DNA from: JAXLYE01 sp046351595
GTDB lineage: Bacteria; Myxococcota_A; Polyangia; Palsa-1104; JAEUJZ01
NCBI GenBank assembly: GCA_046351595.1
Contig: JAXLYE010000011.1
Span: 1 to 64,000 of the forward strand
Length of the DNA: 64,000 bases
Reading direction: 5' to 3'
Shown: positions 43,504 through 52,314 of the stretch, in pieces
Position numbering within the stretch: the first letter of the stretch is position 1
Layout: the number at the start of each line of letters is the position of its first letter
The notes under the pieces: model-generated
What the model saw: the letters and a program-made list of their open reading frames with translations, nothing else
The model's database searches: none
Told to the model about the DNA's origin: nothing
Translations under genes and position numbers: made by a program

Positions 43504-44710
43504 GGACCTGCTGGACCAGCACGATGTCGAGCGAGAGGGTGCGGCCTTCGGGGATCTGCAGATCCTGTTGGTGCGGCAGGTAGCCGTCCCTCAGGAGCGT
43601 CAGGTGCGAGCGACCCGCCCAGGCCGTGCGCCGGTGCGGCGTGATCCCGACCTGCCTGCCGTCGAGCAGCAGGCGCGCGCCCGGCGGTGTAGAGGCCACC
43701 TCGAGCAGGCCGCGCGGCCGGCTCATGCCGCCAAATGCCTCGGCGAGCACCTCGCCGAGCGCGGTCTCGGCGGCCGCGCGACCGCAGCCCGGACAAGGCC
43801 GGCTCGCTTCGGTCGCCACGTCGCCCATACGGGCATCCACCAGCCGCGCCACGAGCCGCAGCCGCAGCGGATCCGGCTCCTCGATGCGCAGCACCAGCGC
43901 GTAGTCGACCCCGTTCTGGATGGCCAGATCCGCCTGGCAGGTGAGCCGCTCCAGGCAGTGCGAGAGGCTCGGTGCGGCCACGAGCGCGGTGTCGCGATCC
44001 AGGACGTCGAACTGCCGATCGGCAACGGCACGGACCGCGGCCGCGCGGAGCCCGGCCATGCGCTCGGGCGCGCGCGCATCTCCTTCGAACAGCAGGATCA
44101 CCGTCGGCGACCAGGTGCTCAGCACGGCGCCCGAGGTTAGATCGAAGCGCAGCAGCAGCCGGCGCCCCGGTCGGATGGTGGCGGTGCTGGCCAGGCTCTT
44201 CTTGGGCGTGCGCACGACGACGTCCTGGCTGCCCATCGGCAGCAGCAGCGGCGTGAGCAGCGGCAGGCGCCCCACCAGCTCGCCCTGGACCAGGACCTCG
44301 GCGCGGCGCGGGCCGATGATCTGCAGCTCACCGGAGGGAGGCCGCGGCCGCTGCAGCGCGCGCTCGGCAGCAGCCCGCTGCGGGTCCGTCAGGAGTTCGC
44401 CGCCGTCCGCGAGCGCGCGGCGGAAGCAGTCCTGCGCGCGCACGATCGCGCCTTCGGCCTCAAACACCGTCCCCAGCCGCACGAGCACCGGCGCCGCGGG
44501 CCACAGCCGCAGCGCCGCGAGCAGCGCCGCTCGCCCGGTGCTGCGCTCGCCGGCCTGCAGCGCGCGCTCGGCGGTCGCGATGAGCTTGCGCGCGCTGCTC
44601 GGAGCGGTGCGCAGATCCGGGGCCGAAGGTCGCGATCGATCCGCGGACACGCGCGCCCGCGCCACGTGCGGCAAAAGGAACAGGAGGACGAACAGCAGGA
44701 AGGTACGCAT
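43454..44710 (-). CDS. Secreted TPR/PEGA-domain protein
   Basis: This 418-residue protein has a signal peptide (MRTFLLFVLLFLLPHVARA). A TPR-like segment follows (about 40-115), a first PEGA-like domain (about 125-200, ELQIIGPRRAEVLVQGELVG), a middle domain with CPGCG, and a C-terminal PEGA domain (LEVASTPPGARLLLDGRQVG, then GYLPHQQDLQI). PEGA proteins sit in the cell envelope of Myxococcota in large numbers. It follows the Ser/Thr kinase by 77 bp on the same strand and probably forms an operon with it. Confidence 0.78.
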   Translation of the reverse strand: MRTFLLFVLLFLLPHVARARVSADRSRPSAPDLRTAPSSARKLIATAERALQAGERSTGRAALLAALRLWPAAPVLVRLGTVFEAEGAIVRAQDCFRRALADGGELLTDPQRAAAERALQRPRPPSGELQIIGPRRAEVLVQGELVGRLPLLTPLLLPMGSQDVVVRTPKKSLASTATIRPGRRLLLRFDLTSGAVLSTWSPTVILLFEGDARAPERMAGLRAAAVRAVADRQFDVLDRDTALVAAPSLSHCLERLTCQADLAIQNGVDYALVLRIEEPDPLRLRLVARLVDARMGDVATEASRPCPGCGRAAAETALGEVLAEAFGGMSRPRGLLEVASTPPGARLLLDGRQVGITPHRRTAWAGRSHLTLLRDGYLPHQQDLQIPEGRTLSLDIVLVQQVRARPPTQATESSAASR

Positions 44711-44787
44711 GCCGGGTTTCCCCGTCGTGCCGCGCCAAGACCGCGCGATCGCGAGCCGGGTCTACTTGCTTGGATGCCGCCCGCACC

Positions 44788-47700
44788 CTATGGCTCGCAC
44801 TGGCCGACCCGCTGCTCGGCATCGGACTGCACCAGCACCGACTGGCTCTTGCCGCCGACATCAACGGCGTGCTCACCGACCGGCAGCCACAGCGTCGTCT
44901 CGACGCAGCGCCCGCCCTGGTTGCGGCGCAAGAGGACCCGACCGAGCAGCGGCTTGAGCCGCGTGATCCCCTCCTGCGCCTGCGTACGCAGGCTGCTGCC
45001 GGTGTGGCCGCCGTGCGACAAGAGGCGCTGGTACTCACGCAGCGCGCTCGGATACTCGCGCTGACCTTCGTAGACGCGGCCCAGGTTCAGCGAGACATCG
45101 GACTGCAGCGAGTCGCAGCCGCCACGCCCGCGCGGACAGCGCGCGGCCGCCTTCTCGAGCAGCTGCCGCGCCTTGCGCAGGTCCTTGCGCTCGACGGCCT
45201 CGACCCCAGCGCGAACGAGACGCTCGACTGGCGCCTCGCGCAGGCGCAGGCGTGTCGTGTCGCCAGGAGCCACGGTGACCTGCGTCTCTCTCTGCAGCGT
45301 GCGGATGACGTGCGCGCCTGCCGCGAGCGGGATGCGCCGCCCCTTGAGCTTGCGCCACGGCCCGTCGTCGATCTGGACGTACTGGTGCGGCGCCGCCGAC
45401 AGGAGGATGTAACCCTGGCCGGCCGCCGCCTCGGTCTCGGACTCGTCCTCGGGAGCCGGCGACGCAGGTTGGCCAGCGGCCGGCGCGGTCACAGACGTCG
45501 CGGCGGCGGCCGGAGGCGGGCTCGCTTGGCCCGCACCGATCGCGGTGGCGGCGCGGTTACCTGGCGAAGTCGTCGGGGCCGTGCCGGGCGTGACCGGCGG
45601 CTGCCCCAGGGCTCGGGCCTCGGCGGCGAGCGCACGCGGCGTATTGAGCCGTGCCAAAAGCGCCCGCGCCCGCGCCTGCACCGCGGCGTCCGCGTCCGCG
45701 ACAAGGACGCGCAGCACGGGCAGGCCCGGCGGCGAGCCGCTGCTCTCCGCATCCGCACCGCGCGCCGCACCCAGCTCGGCCGCCACCTCGGCCGCGAGCC
45801 GACGCACCAGCGGCTCAGGATCCTGGGCTGCTTGCTGCAGCAGCGGCACTGCCAACTCGGGCGGCAGCATGGCGAGCGCCTCGACGGCCTGCAGGCGCGC
45901 ACCGGCCTCCTGCCCCTTAAGCGCCGCTTGCACCGCCGTGGGCTCGGGCGCGCCCGGATCAAGCCGCCGCAGGGCTCCATAGGCGAGCAGAGCGTCCACT
46001 CCGCCGCGGCCCACTGCCTCACGCAGCACCGGCAGCGCCCGCGGATCCCCGAGCTCGGCCAGGTGCCGGGCCGCGGCCAGCCGCACGCCGCTGTCTGCGT
46101 CCGCGAGCGCCAGCGCCATCAGCTCGGGACTCGGCAGCGGCTGCTCGAGCGCGAGCCGCCGCAGCGCCACGTCGCCTCCGGTCAGCACCGCGCGAAGCTG
46201 CTCGGCCGCGGCGGCTTCGCCCAGGCGCAGCTGCGCCACCGCGGCCAGCACCTGCTCACGCGCCGAGCCCTGCTTCTGGACCTCGCGCAGCCAGCCGGTC
46301 ACGGTCCGCAGGAGCGCGACATCTTCTCGCACGCCCGCGGCCTCGGCGACGTGGAGCAGCGAGCGCAGCGCCTCCTCACGCACCTCAGGCTGGACGTCAC
46401 GCCGCGCCGCGTGTAGGCGAGTCAGCGCGTCGCGCTCGCGCCGCCGACCGAGGGCCCGTGCCGCGGCCCTGCGCACCCGCGCATCGCCATCCCGCTCGAG
46501 CGCTGCGCCCAGCAGGTCAAGCGCCGCGGGATCGGCCAGATCCGCGAGGACCGCCGTCGCCGAGGCGCGTACCTGCCAGTCGCCATCCTTGAGCGCGCGC
46601 TCGGCAAAGTCGAGGCTCTGCGCGGTCAGCGCCGCCGGGTCGTTGTCCACGATCTGCACCAGCGAGCGCGCCGCGGCCAGCTGCAGCGGAGACGGCGGTC
46701 GCTCACGCACGAGCCGGCGCAGCAGGGGCACGTCGCCGGCCCAGCGGCTGGCCCCCAGACCCACCGCGGCCAGCTCCCGCTGCGCCAGGCCAGCCGCCTT
46801 ATCGGTGACGATCCCGCGCAGCGGCGCCAGCTCCACCCCTTCGTCGAGCAGCGGCAGCAGCGGCGCCACCCGCACAAGCTCTGTGGCCGAGCGCCGCGCC
46901 CGCTCGCGCACGAACGCGCGGGCCGCACCGTCACCCAGGACGAGCAGCGCTGCCGCCGCCGCGCTCTGCTCGTCCGGACCACCGCGCCCGAGGAGCTCAG
47001 CCAGCTCGGGGCGCGCCTTGTCATCACCGCACTCGGCGAGCCGGCCGAGCAGCGCCGGCCGTCGCGCCGGCGTGATCACCTCCGAGCCAGCCAGCGTCCG
47101 CAGCAGCCGCGCTGCCTCCGGGTTCCGCACGCGACACAGCGCCAGCGCCGCGCGCACCCGCAGCGGCACCGCCGCATCGCTCAGGTGCCGGCGCAGCGGC
47201 GCCTCGGCTGTGCTGTCGCCGAGGCGCAGCAGGGACTCCGCCGCCGTCACCGCGAGCTCCCGGTGCGGCGACTCCAGGAGCGGGTGCAGCAGCGAGCGCG
47301 CGCCGCGATCACCGTGCTCGGCCAGCGACTCCGCGGCCTGGAGCTGCACCGGCGGCCGCGGATCGCGCAGACCCTCAGCGAACAGCGGCGTCAGCTCGCG
47401 ATCGGGCAGCGGGCCGAGCTCACGCAGGGCGCGCTCCCGCAGCGGCGCGCCCACGCTCGTGGCCTCGGCCCGCAGCAGCGCCAGCGCCTCGGCACGCGCG
47501 GCCAAGAGCTCCCGGGGTGACGGACGCTCCACCGTGCGCTGCGCCAGCGTGATCGCCACCACCGCCGCCGCGCCCAGCACGGCAGCGCCGAGCACGGACA
47601 GACGGCGGCGCCGCCGCGCCGGATCGAGCAGCGCCAGCAGGCGGTCGATCTCGCGGATCACCTCGCGCATCGAGCCCAGGCGCTGCCCGGGCTCCTTCGC

Positions 47701-48624
47701 CAGCATGCGCATCACCAGCTGCTCGACCGGCGCCGGGATGCTCGCGCCCGGAGCCCTCGCGGACAGCGCTGGCGGCGGCCGCGTCAGGTGCGCTGCCAGG
47801 ATCGTCATCGGGCTGCCTTCGAACGGCAGCTTGCCGCTCAGCATCTCGTAGAGCACGACGCCGAGCGCGTACTGATCCGAGCGCCCGTCGAGCGCAGCGC
47901 CCTCGGCCTGCTCCGGCGACATGTAGTGCGCGGTACCGATCGTCGAGCCAGCCACGGTCAGCCGCGGTCCCCCTCCGTCCGCCGCCGCCGCGTCCTGCGG
48001 AACCGGCGCCAGCGTCAGCGCGATGCCGAAGTCCACGATCTTTACGAAGTCGGGCTGCCCCGCGTGCGCGACCAGGAAGATGTTGTCGGGCTTGAGATCG
48101 CGGTGGACGATGTCCTGCGCGTGGACCGCCGCCAGCCCGTCGGCAATCTGCCGCGCGATTCGCAGGGCGCTCGCCACCTTGAGCGGCCCGCGCGAGAGCG
48201 CCGCGGCGAGCGTCTGGCCCTGGATCAGCTCCATGACCAGGTACGCGCGACCGCCGCGCAGCACGCCGAAGTCGTGGATCACGACGGTGTTCGGGTGCCT
48301 CACCGAGGAGGCGAGCTGCGCCTCGCGGGCGAAGCGCTGCTGAGCGGTGGCATCGGCGCTGCGCACCAGGACCTTGAGCGCGACGTCGGTGCCCAGCGCG
48401 AGATGGCGAGCGCGGTAGACCTCGCCCATGCCGCCGCGGCCGATTCGCCCCATGATCTCGTACCGCCCGCCGAGCACGGCGTGCAGCAGCGGCTCGTCGG
48501 GATCCACCCGCGGGCCCGGCCCGCCGCGCGGGCAGGCGTGCACGGACCCGTCGGCGACCCGCTCGGCGCAGTCCGGGCAGCGGCGCTCGATCACCGACTC
48601 GGGGAGCCCCGTCTCCCGCCTCAT
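44788..48624 (-). CDS. Membrane Ser/Thr kinase with HEAT repeats and PEGA-like end
   Basis: This 1278-residue protein begins with a small Cys motif (CPDC...HACPRG, 17-32). A Hanks-type kinase follows: Gly loop GRIGRGGMGEVY at 59-70, Lys84, HRDLKPDN at 174-181, DFG at 198-200, MSPEQAEG. One transmembrane helix (about 347-364, VLGAAVLGAAAVVAITLA) comes next, and then some 650 residues of HEAT repeats (ALAEHGDRGARSLLHPLL type). After a Pro/Ala linker come a PEGA-like domain, TPR-like helices and a Cys-containing end. The HEAT part should lie outside the cytoplasmic membrane as a sensor or scaffold. Confidence 0.87.
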   Translation of the reverse strand: MRRETGLPESVIERRCPDCAERVADGSVHACPRGGPGPRVDPDEPLLHAVLGGRYEIMGRIGRGGMGEVYRARHLALGTDVALKVLVRSADATAQQRFAREAQLASSVRHPNTVVIHDFGVLRGGRAYLVMELIQGQTLAAALSRGPLKVASALRIARQIADGLAAVHAQDIVHRDLKPDNIFLVAHAGQPDFVKIVDFGIALTLAPVPQDAAAADGGGPRLTVAGSTIGTAHYMSPEQAEGAALDGRSDQYALGVVLYEMLSGKLPFEGSPMTILAAHLTRPPPALSARAPGASIPAPVEQLVMRMLAKEPGQRLGSMREVIREIDRLLALLDPARRRRRLSVLGAAVLGAAAVVAITLAQRTVERPSPRELLAARAEALALLRAEATSVGAPLRERALRELGPLPDRELTPLFAEGLRDPRPPVQLQAAESLAEHGDRGARSLLHPLLESPHRELAVTAAESLLRLGDSTAEAPLRRHLSDAAVPLRVRAALALCRVRNPEAARLLRTLAGSEVITPARRPALLGRLAECGDDKARPELAELLGRGGPDEQSAAAAALLVLGDGAARAFVRERARRSATELVRVAPLLPLLDEGVELAPLRGIVTDKAAGLAQRELAAVGLGASRWAGDVPLLRRLVRERPPSPLQLAAARSLVQIVDNDPAALTAQSLDFAERALKDGDWQVRASATAVLADLADPAALDLLGAALERDGDARVRRAAARALGRRRERDALTRLHAARRDVQPEVREEALRSLLHVAEAAGVREDVALLRTVTGWLREVQKQGSAREQVLAAVAQLRLGEAAAAEQLRAVLTGGDVALRRLALEQPLPSPELMALALADADSGVRLAAARHLAELGDPRALPVLREAVGRGGVDALLAYGALRRLDPGAPEPTAVQAALKGQEAGARLQAVEALAMLPPELAVPLLQQAAQDPEPLVRRLAAEVAAELGAARGADAESSGSPPGLPVLRVLVADADAAVQARARALLARLNTPRALAAEARALGQPPVTPGTAPTTSPGNRAATAIGAGQASPPPAAAATSVTAPAAGQPASPAPEDESETEAAAGQGYILLSAAPHQYVQIDDGPWRKLKGRRIPLAAGAHVIRTLQRETQVTVAPGDTTRLRLREAPVERLVRAGVEAVERKDLRKARQLLEKAAARCPRGRGGCDSLQSDVSLNLGRVYEGQREYPSALREYQRLLSHGGHTGSSLRTQAQEGITRLKPLLGRVLLRRNQGGRCVETTLWLPVGEHAVDVGGKSQSVLVQSDAEQRVGQCEP

Positions 48625-48898
48625 GGCTGCGCAACAGTCGCCTGGGGACCGTGCCGATCCAGCGCGGCGAAGTACAGCATCCGAGTCATCTTATCGCGGC
48701 GGCCGGCGCCCGGACAAGGCGAGGGAGCATGCAGGATCAGCGACGAGAAAACCGTGTTCTTGGCAGGCCGCGCGGCTCGGGAGCGCCCCCTGCGCGCGGG
48801 CTCCGCAGCCTCCAGAGGTGTGGTAAGGAGGGCGCGGTGCTCGCCGGCCGGGCGCTCGGTCCGCCGCAGCCACGAGAAGAATTGCAGAGGAATCGAAG

Positions 48899-50248
48899 AT
48901 GAACACACGTGTCCAGATCCTGGTGCTGGGGGCGCTGCTCGCCCCGTCGCTGAGCTGCTCCAAGGGCGGGGACCTGATCCGAGACGAGGGCGCGGACGCG
49001 GCGCTGCCAGGCCGCGCGCAGCGGGACCTCGCCGACACCGCGCCCGCTGATGCCGCCGCCCCTGCCGTCGATGCCGCAGCCGGAGGCTGCGCCCACCCGC
49101 TGCCCGCCGGCTGGCCTGCGAGCTTTGCGCTGTATCCCTACAACCCGATCCTGCGGCCGACCCCATCGAGCTCGAACCAGGGCGCGGACAACGTCTATGC
49201 GCCCGAGATCCACGCCCACTCCGGCGCCAAGGTGATGTGGTACGGAGCGCAGGGCAGCGACGGACACGACCGCATCTACCTGGCCTGGTCGCGCGACGGC
49301 ATGGCGTGGACCAAGTGGCCCAGCGACAGCGCCCCCGCGCCGGTGCTCGACCGCGGCACCTCGAACCACGTGAACGATCCCAGCGTGGTGCGCCCGGCCG
49401 GCACCTGGCGCATGTACTACACCGACGCGGCCACCGCCGAGAACGACGAGATCTGGCTGGCCGAGTCGAGCAAGCTCACCGGCTTCACCAAGGTGCAGCG
49501 CGTGCTCGAGAAGGGTCCGCCGGGCGCGTGGGACGAGGAGAAGGTCGGCCGCCCGTCGGTGCTGTACGAAGGCGGCGTCTACTTCATGTGGTACGACGGT
49601 ACGTCGCGGGGGCGGCGCCACGTCGGACTCGCGACCTCGACGGACGGGATCCGCTTCACGCGCGCGCCGCACAACCCGGTCTTCCGCGACGCCGGCGCCG
49701 TCGACGTGAAGCGCGTGGGCGGCACGCTGGTGATGCTGCGCGAGGCCGCCGACGGCACCTACTTCGCGACCAGCACGGACGGGATCTGCTGGATCGACCG
49801 CGGCCGCCTGTTCGGCCTGAGCGGCGGCGGCTACGACCGCTACGGCCAGGTCACCCCGTTCCTCGAGGTCGACAACGGCGCAGGCGGCGGCGCGGTGCTG
49901 GGCGTGTGGTTCGGCGGCGCCTCGGTCGCGACCTGGAACAAGAACCGCATCGCGGCCGCGTTCCCCAAAGGCACGATCCCCAGCGGCGGCGGGTGCACCG
50001 AGTGCGTCACGCCCGGGCTGAGCTGCACCTCGGCGTGCCAGCGCGGCGGGCTGGGGAGCGCCGGCCTCTGCGCCTCCCCGGGCAGCACCCTGCCCGGCTC
50101 GTGCTGCGGATGCCAGCCCTCGGGCTGCGACGCCTGCGTCGCCAAGGGGGACTGCCAGGCCGCGTGCGTCGGCAGCGGCCTGGCCGGCGGCTGGTGCGCC
50201 TACCCCGGCAGCACGATGCCGGGACGCTGCTGCGCCTGCATCGAGTAG
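48899..50248 (+). CDS. Glycosidase-like beta-propeller lipoprotein with Cys-rich end
   Basis: This 449-residue protein has a lipoprotein signal (LLAPSLSCSKGG, Cys20) and an Asp/Ala linker. A five-bladed propeller of the GH43/GH32-like clan follows: YNPILRPTPSSSNQGADNVY, VMWYGAQGSDGHDRIYLAWS, NHVNDPSVVRPAGTWRMYYT and VYFMWYDGTSRGRRHVGLAT. The C-terminal 90 residues are two Cys-rich repeats with PGSTxPGxCCxC. It may bind or trim extracellular glycans. It lies alone on the plus strand inside the 9-kb insert. Confidence 0.75.
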   Translation: MNTRVQILVLGALLAPSLSCSKGGDLIRDEGADAALPGRAQRDLADTAPADAAAPAVDAAAGGCAHPLPAGWPASFALYPYNPILRPTPSSSNQGADNVYAPEIHAHSGAKVMWYGAQGSDGHDRIYLAWSRDGMAWTKWPSDSAPAPVLDRGTSNHVNDPSVVRPAGTWRMYYTDAATAENDEIWLAESSKLTGFTKVQRVLEKGPPGAWDEEKVGRPSVLYEGGVYFMWYDGTSRGRRHVGLATSTDGIRFTRAPHNPVFRDAGAVDVKRVGGTLVMLREAADGTYFATSTDGICWIDRGRLFGLSGGGYDRYGQVTPFLEVDNGAGGGAVLGVWFGGASVATWNKNRIAAAFPKGTIPSGGGCTECVTPGLSCTSACQRGGLGSAGLCASPGSTLPGSCCGCQPSGCDACVAKGDCQAACVGSGLAGGWCAYPGSTMPGRCCACIE

Positions 50249-50375
50249 GCGGATCTTCGCGCGGGCTGCTCGGATCCGCGGCGGGGTCGTGGGAGCTGCC
50301 CGGGTGCCGGCGCCGGGGCCATCGCGCCCTCTGCCGGACCGTGCCGGTCCCGCTCTCGCGCGCGGCGCGCGGACG

Positions 50376-50403
50376 TGAAACAGATCTGAAACAAGGTGAA
50401 ACA
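50376..50403 (+). promoter_or_regulatory. Phased TGAAACA site C, upstream of universal stress gene
   Basis: Three identical forward half-sites TGAAACA start at 50376, 50387 and 50397, the same 0, 11, 21 spacing as sites A and B. The first two share the GATC spacer of site A. The site lies about 107 bp before the universal stress protein ATG, and between the end of the glycosidase-like gene and that start. A shared regulator with the porin is the simplest reading. Confidence 0.6.
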
Positions 50404-50509
50404 CGGCTCAAGACCGCGCCTCCTCAAGGGAAGAGGGTCCGCTTCTTGCGCTTATCAGGCCCGAGTCGCGCTGCAGCCAGCCGGGCTGCCCGGGAAGAAA
50501 GGATGACCC

Positions 50510-50944
50510 ATGAGCTTTCAGAAGATCCTGGTCGCCGTCGATGGACAGCCCTTGGCCGAGCGGGCGGTGGAGACGGCTGCGGAGCTCGCGCGCCTGGCCC
50601 GCGCGCAGGTCGCGTTCGTGCACGCCGTCGATCCTGCGCTGTCCTATGCGCCGGAGAGCGGCATCTCCTCGGGCGAGATCCTCGAGCGGGAGAAGACAGA
50701 GGGCAAGCGGCTGCTCTCCCGGCTCTGCCAGCAGGCCGCGCTGCCGTCGCCGCCGCGCGACTTCCTGGAGGTCGGCAAGCCGGCCGACGAGATCGTCCGG
50801 ATCGCCAAGGAGTGGGCCGCGGATCTCATCGTCATCGGCAGCCACGGCCGCAGCGGGATCGCACGCGTGCTGCTGGGCAGCGTCGCTGAGGCGGTGACGC
50901 GGCACGCGCCGTGTCCGGTCCTGGTGGTACGGACCAGGGAGTGA
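50510..50944 (+). CDS. Universal stress protein
   Basis: This 144-residue single UspA domain contains KILVAVDGQPLAERAVETA at the start. The ATP-binding signature GSHGRSGIARVLLGS (G-2x-G-9x-GS) and CPVLVVR come near the end. It is thus of the nucleotide-binding class. A GAAAGGA ribosome-binding site precedes the ATG. Usp proteins modulate stress survival. The phased heptamer site C upstream suggests regulated transcription. Stop at 50944; a minus-strand lipoprotein remnant begins just after. Confidence 0.9.
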   Translation: MSFQKILVAVDGQPLAERAVETAAELARLARAQVAFVHAVDPALSYAPESGISSGEILEREKTEGKRLLSRLCQQAALPSPPRDFLEVGKPADEIVRIAKEWAADLIVIGSHGRSGIARVLLGSVAEAVTRHAPCPVLVVRTRE

Positions 50945-51226
50945 TGGCGCAAGGTACACAGAGCGGGCCGGCGCCCGCGGCTTCGACGAGGATGATCTTG
51001 CGGAGGCGGCGCTCGGGTTCAGGAGGGCAAGGCACTCGTTGCCGGCGACCCCGTCGCAGTTGGCGGCTGGCAGCACGGCCTCGACGATGTTGCGGACGCG
51101 GAAGCTCGGGTCCGTGATCGGCTGCCCGAGGGTCTGGACGGCGTCGACGTCCGTCTCGGCACCGCTGCAGCCGATGGCGACGGAGGTTGCGAAGAGGAGG
51201 GAGGCGAGTCGAGAAGAGGTAGACAT
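50945..51226 (-). pseudogene. Truncated lipoprotein gene
   Basis: The first 75 or so residues look real: a lipoprotein signal MSTSSRLASLLFATSVAIGC, then GAETDVDAVQTLGQPITDPS, VRNIVEAVLPAANCDGVAGN and ECLALLNP. After that the frame becomes Ser/Arg/Pro-rich and runs without a stop into the antisense of the universal stress gene. Another frame (RKIILVEAAGAGPLC, about 50955-51000) may carry a little more of the original protein, which would imply a frameshift. No ribosome-binding site is evident. Family unknown. Confidence 0.5.
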
Positions 51227-51481
51227 GGCCGCGGAAGCGCGGCCTGCATGCTCGGACCAGAGAAGCCCCCCGCGCGTCTCGTCATAGGAACAGGAGCGCG
51301 ATGGCCGAGTGTTACTCCCCACGGACCTCGTTACCGGTCAGTAGCCTGTAGCATCGAAAATGCCCCGCGCGGGCAGGGGCTCCCGTCGAGCTCCCTCGGC
51401 GGCGCGGCGGGCAGGGCTCCGTTCCGGATGGCATTTGCCTTGCATCTTCCATCGGGCAAAAGACCCATTTAAGAGGACGAC

Positions 51482-52252
51482 ATGTCTTGCCGACGTCTGA
51501 TCATGGCGGCTGCAGTATTTGTTTCTTTTCTTCTCGGAGGATCTGGATCTGCATCCGCACAGGTATGGGAAGGTTGCCAGGATGCGCGCGGTATTCCGGT
51601 TTTCTCCATCATGGAGCCTACCTTGAATGACGTAGCGATGGCCTCGCTGACCCCGCAGGGGCAGCCCATCATCCGGTACAATCCAAACGTACTGGCTCGT
51701 CTATCGCAGACCAGCCGGCTCTTCTGGTATCTACACGAGTGCGGTCATCATGCGCTCGCACACACCCTCGGACGGAACATGGGGATGGTGAGCGAGCGCG
51801 AGGCCGACTGCTGGGCGGCGAGGAAGCTGCGCGAGCTGAAGCAGATGAGCTCCGAGCGGCTGCGCAACCTGGCCGCCGAGCTGCGCTTCAGCGCAGGCGA
51901 CTGGACGCACCTGCCTGGCCCGGCCCGAACGGTCGACATCATCACCTGCGCCGGCGGGGTCGACGACCCGGTCGTGCCTCCGGGATCCGGATCGTGCCGT
52001 ACCGTCGCCGAAGAGTGCACGCATCCAGCGCACGCCATGGGCGACCGGACCCCGTGCACGCATCCGGCCCACCCGCGGGGGGACCTCTCTCCGTGCCAGC
52101 ATGTGTGCGGGTTCACTCCCTATGGGCCGAGGCCCTGCCACCCGAACGGCGATCTCAGCCCCTGCATGCACCCCGCTCATCCCATGGGGGACCTGACGCC
52201 CTGCGTGCACAGAGCCCACCCGCAGGGGCACTCCCGAACCGTCTGCGGCTGA
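51482..52252 (+). CDS. Secreted HExxH metalloprotease-like protein with Cys/His 13-residue repeats
   Basis: This 256-residue protein has a signal peptide ending at ASAQ (about 27). A small zincin-like domain with HECGHH at 85-90 and SEREADCWA at 104-112 gives the HExxH plus downstream acidic-ligand arrangement of gluzincins. From 179 to the end it holds CxHPAHPxGDxxP repeats: about five units of 13 residues, one degenerate. The Cys/His content suggests metal or cross-link binding. It lies inside the 9-kb insert, and its last codons (GTC TGC GGC TGA) contain a copy of the TCTGCGGCT repeat. Confidence 0.7.
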   Translation: MSCRRLIMAAAVFVSFLLGGSGSASAQVWEGCQDARGIPVFSIMEPTLNDVAMASLTPQGQPIIRYNPNVLARLSQTSRLFWYLHECGHHALAHTLGRNMGMVSEREADCWAARKLRELKQMSSERLRNLAAELRFSAGDWTHLPGPARTVDIITCAGGVDDPVVPPGSGSCRTVAEECTHPAHAMGDRTPCTHPAHPRGDLSPCQHVCGFTPYGPRPCHPNGDLSPCMHPAHPMGDLTPCVHRAHPQGHSRTVCG

Positions 52253-52305
52253 CACCCGGCATCGCTGCGGATCGGTAGTCGGTCCGGCTCTCTCGGCACA
52301 GACAG

Positions 52306-52314
52306 TCTGCGGCT
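52306..52314. repeat. 9-bp direct repeat, right end of the 9-kb insert
   Basis: This is the second copy of TCTGCGGCT (first at 43284). The preceding base extends it to GTCTGCGGCT, which also occurs 64 bp to the left at 52241-52250. The DNA between these two right-hand copies (52251-52304) has no gene. Confidence 0.6.
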
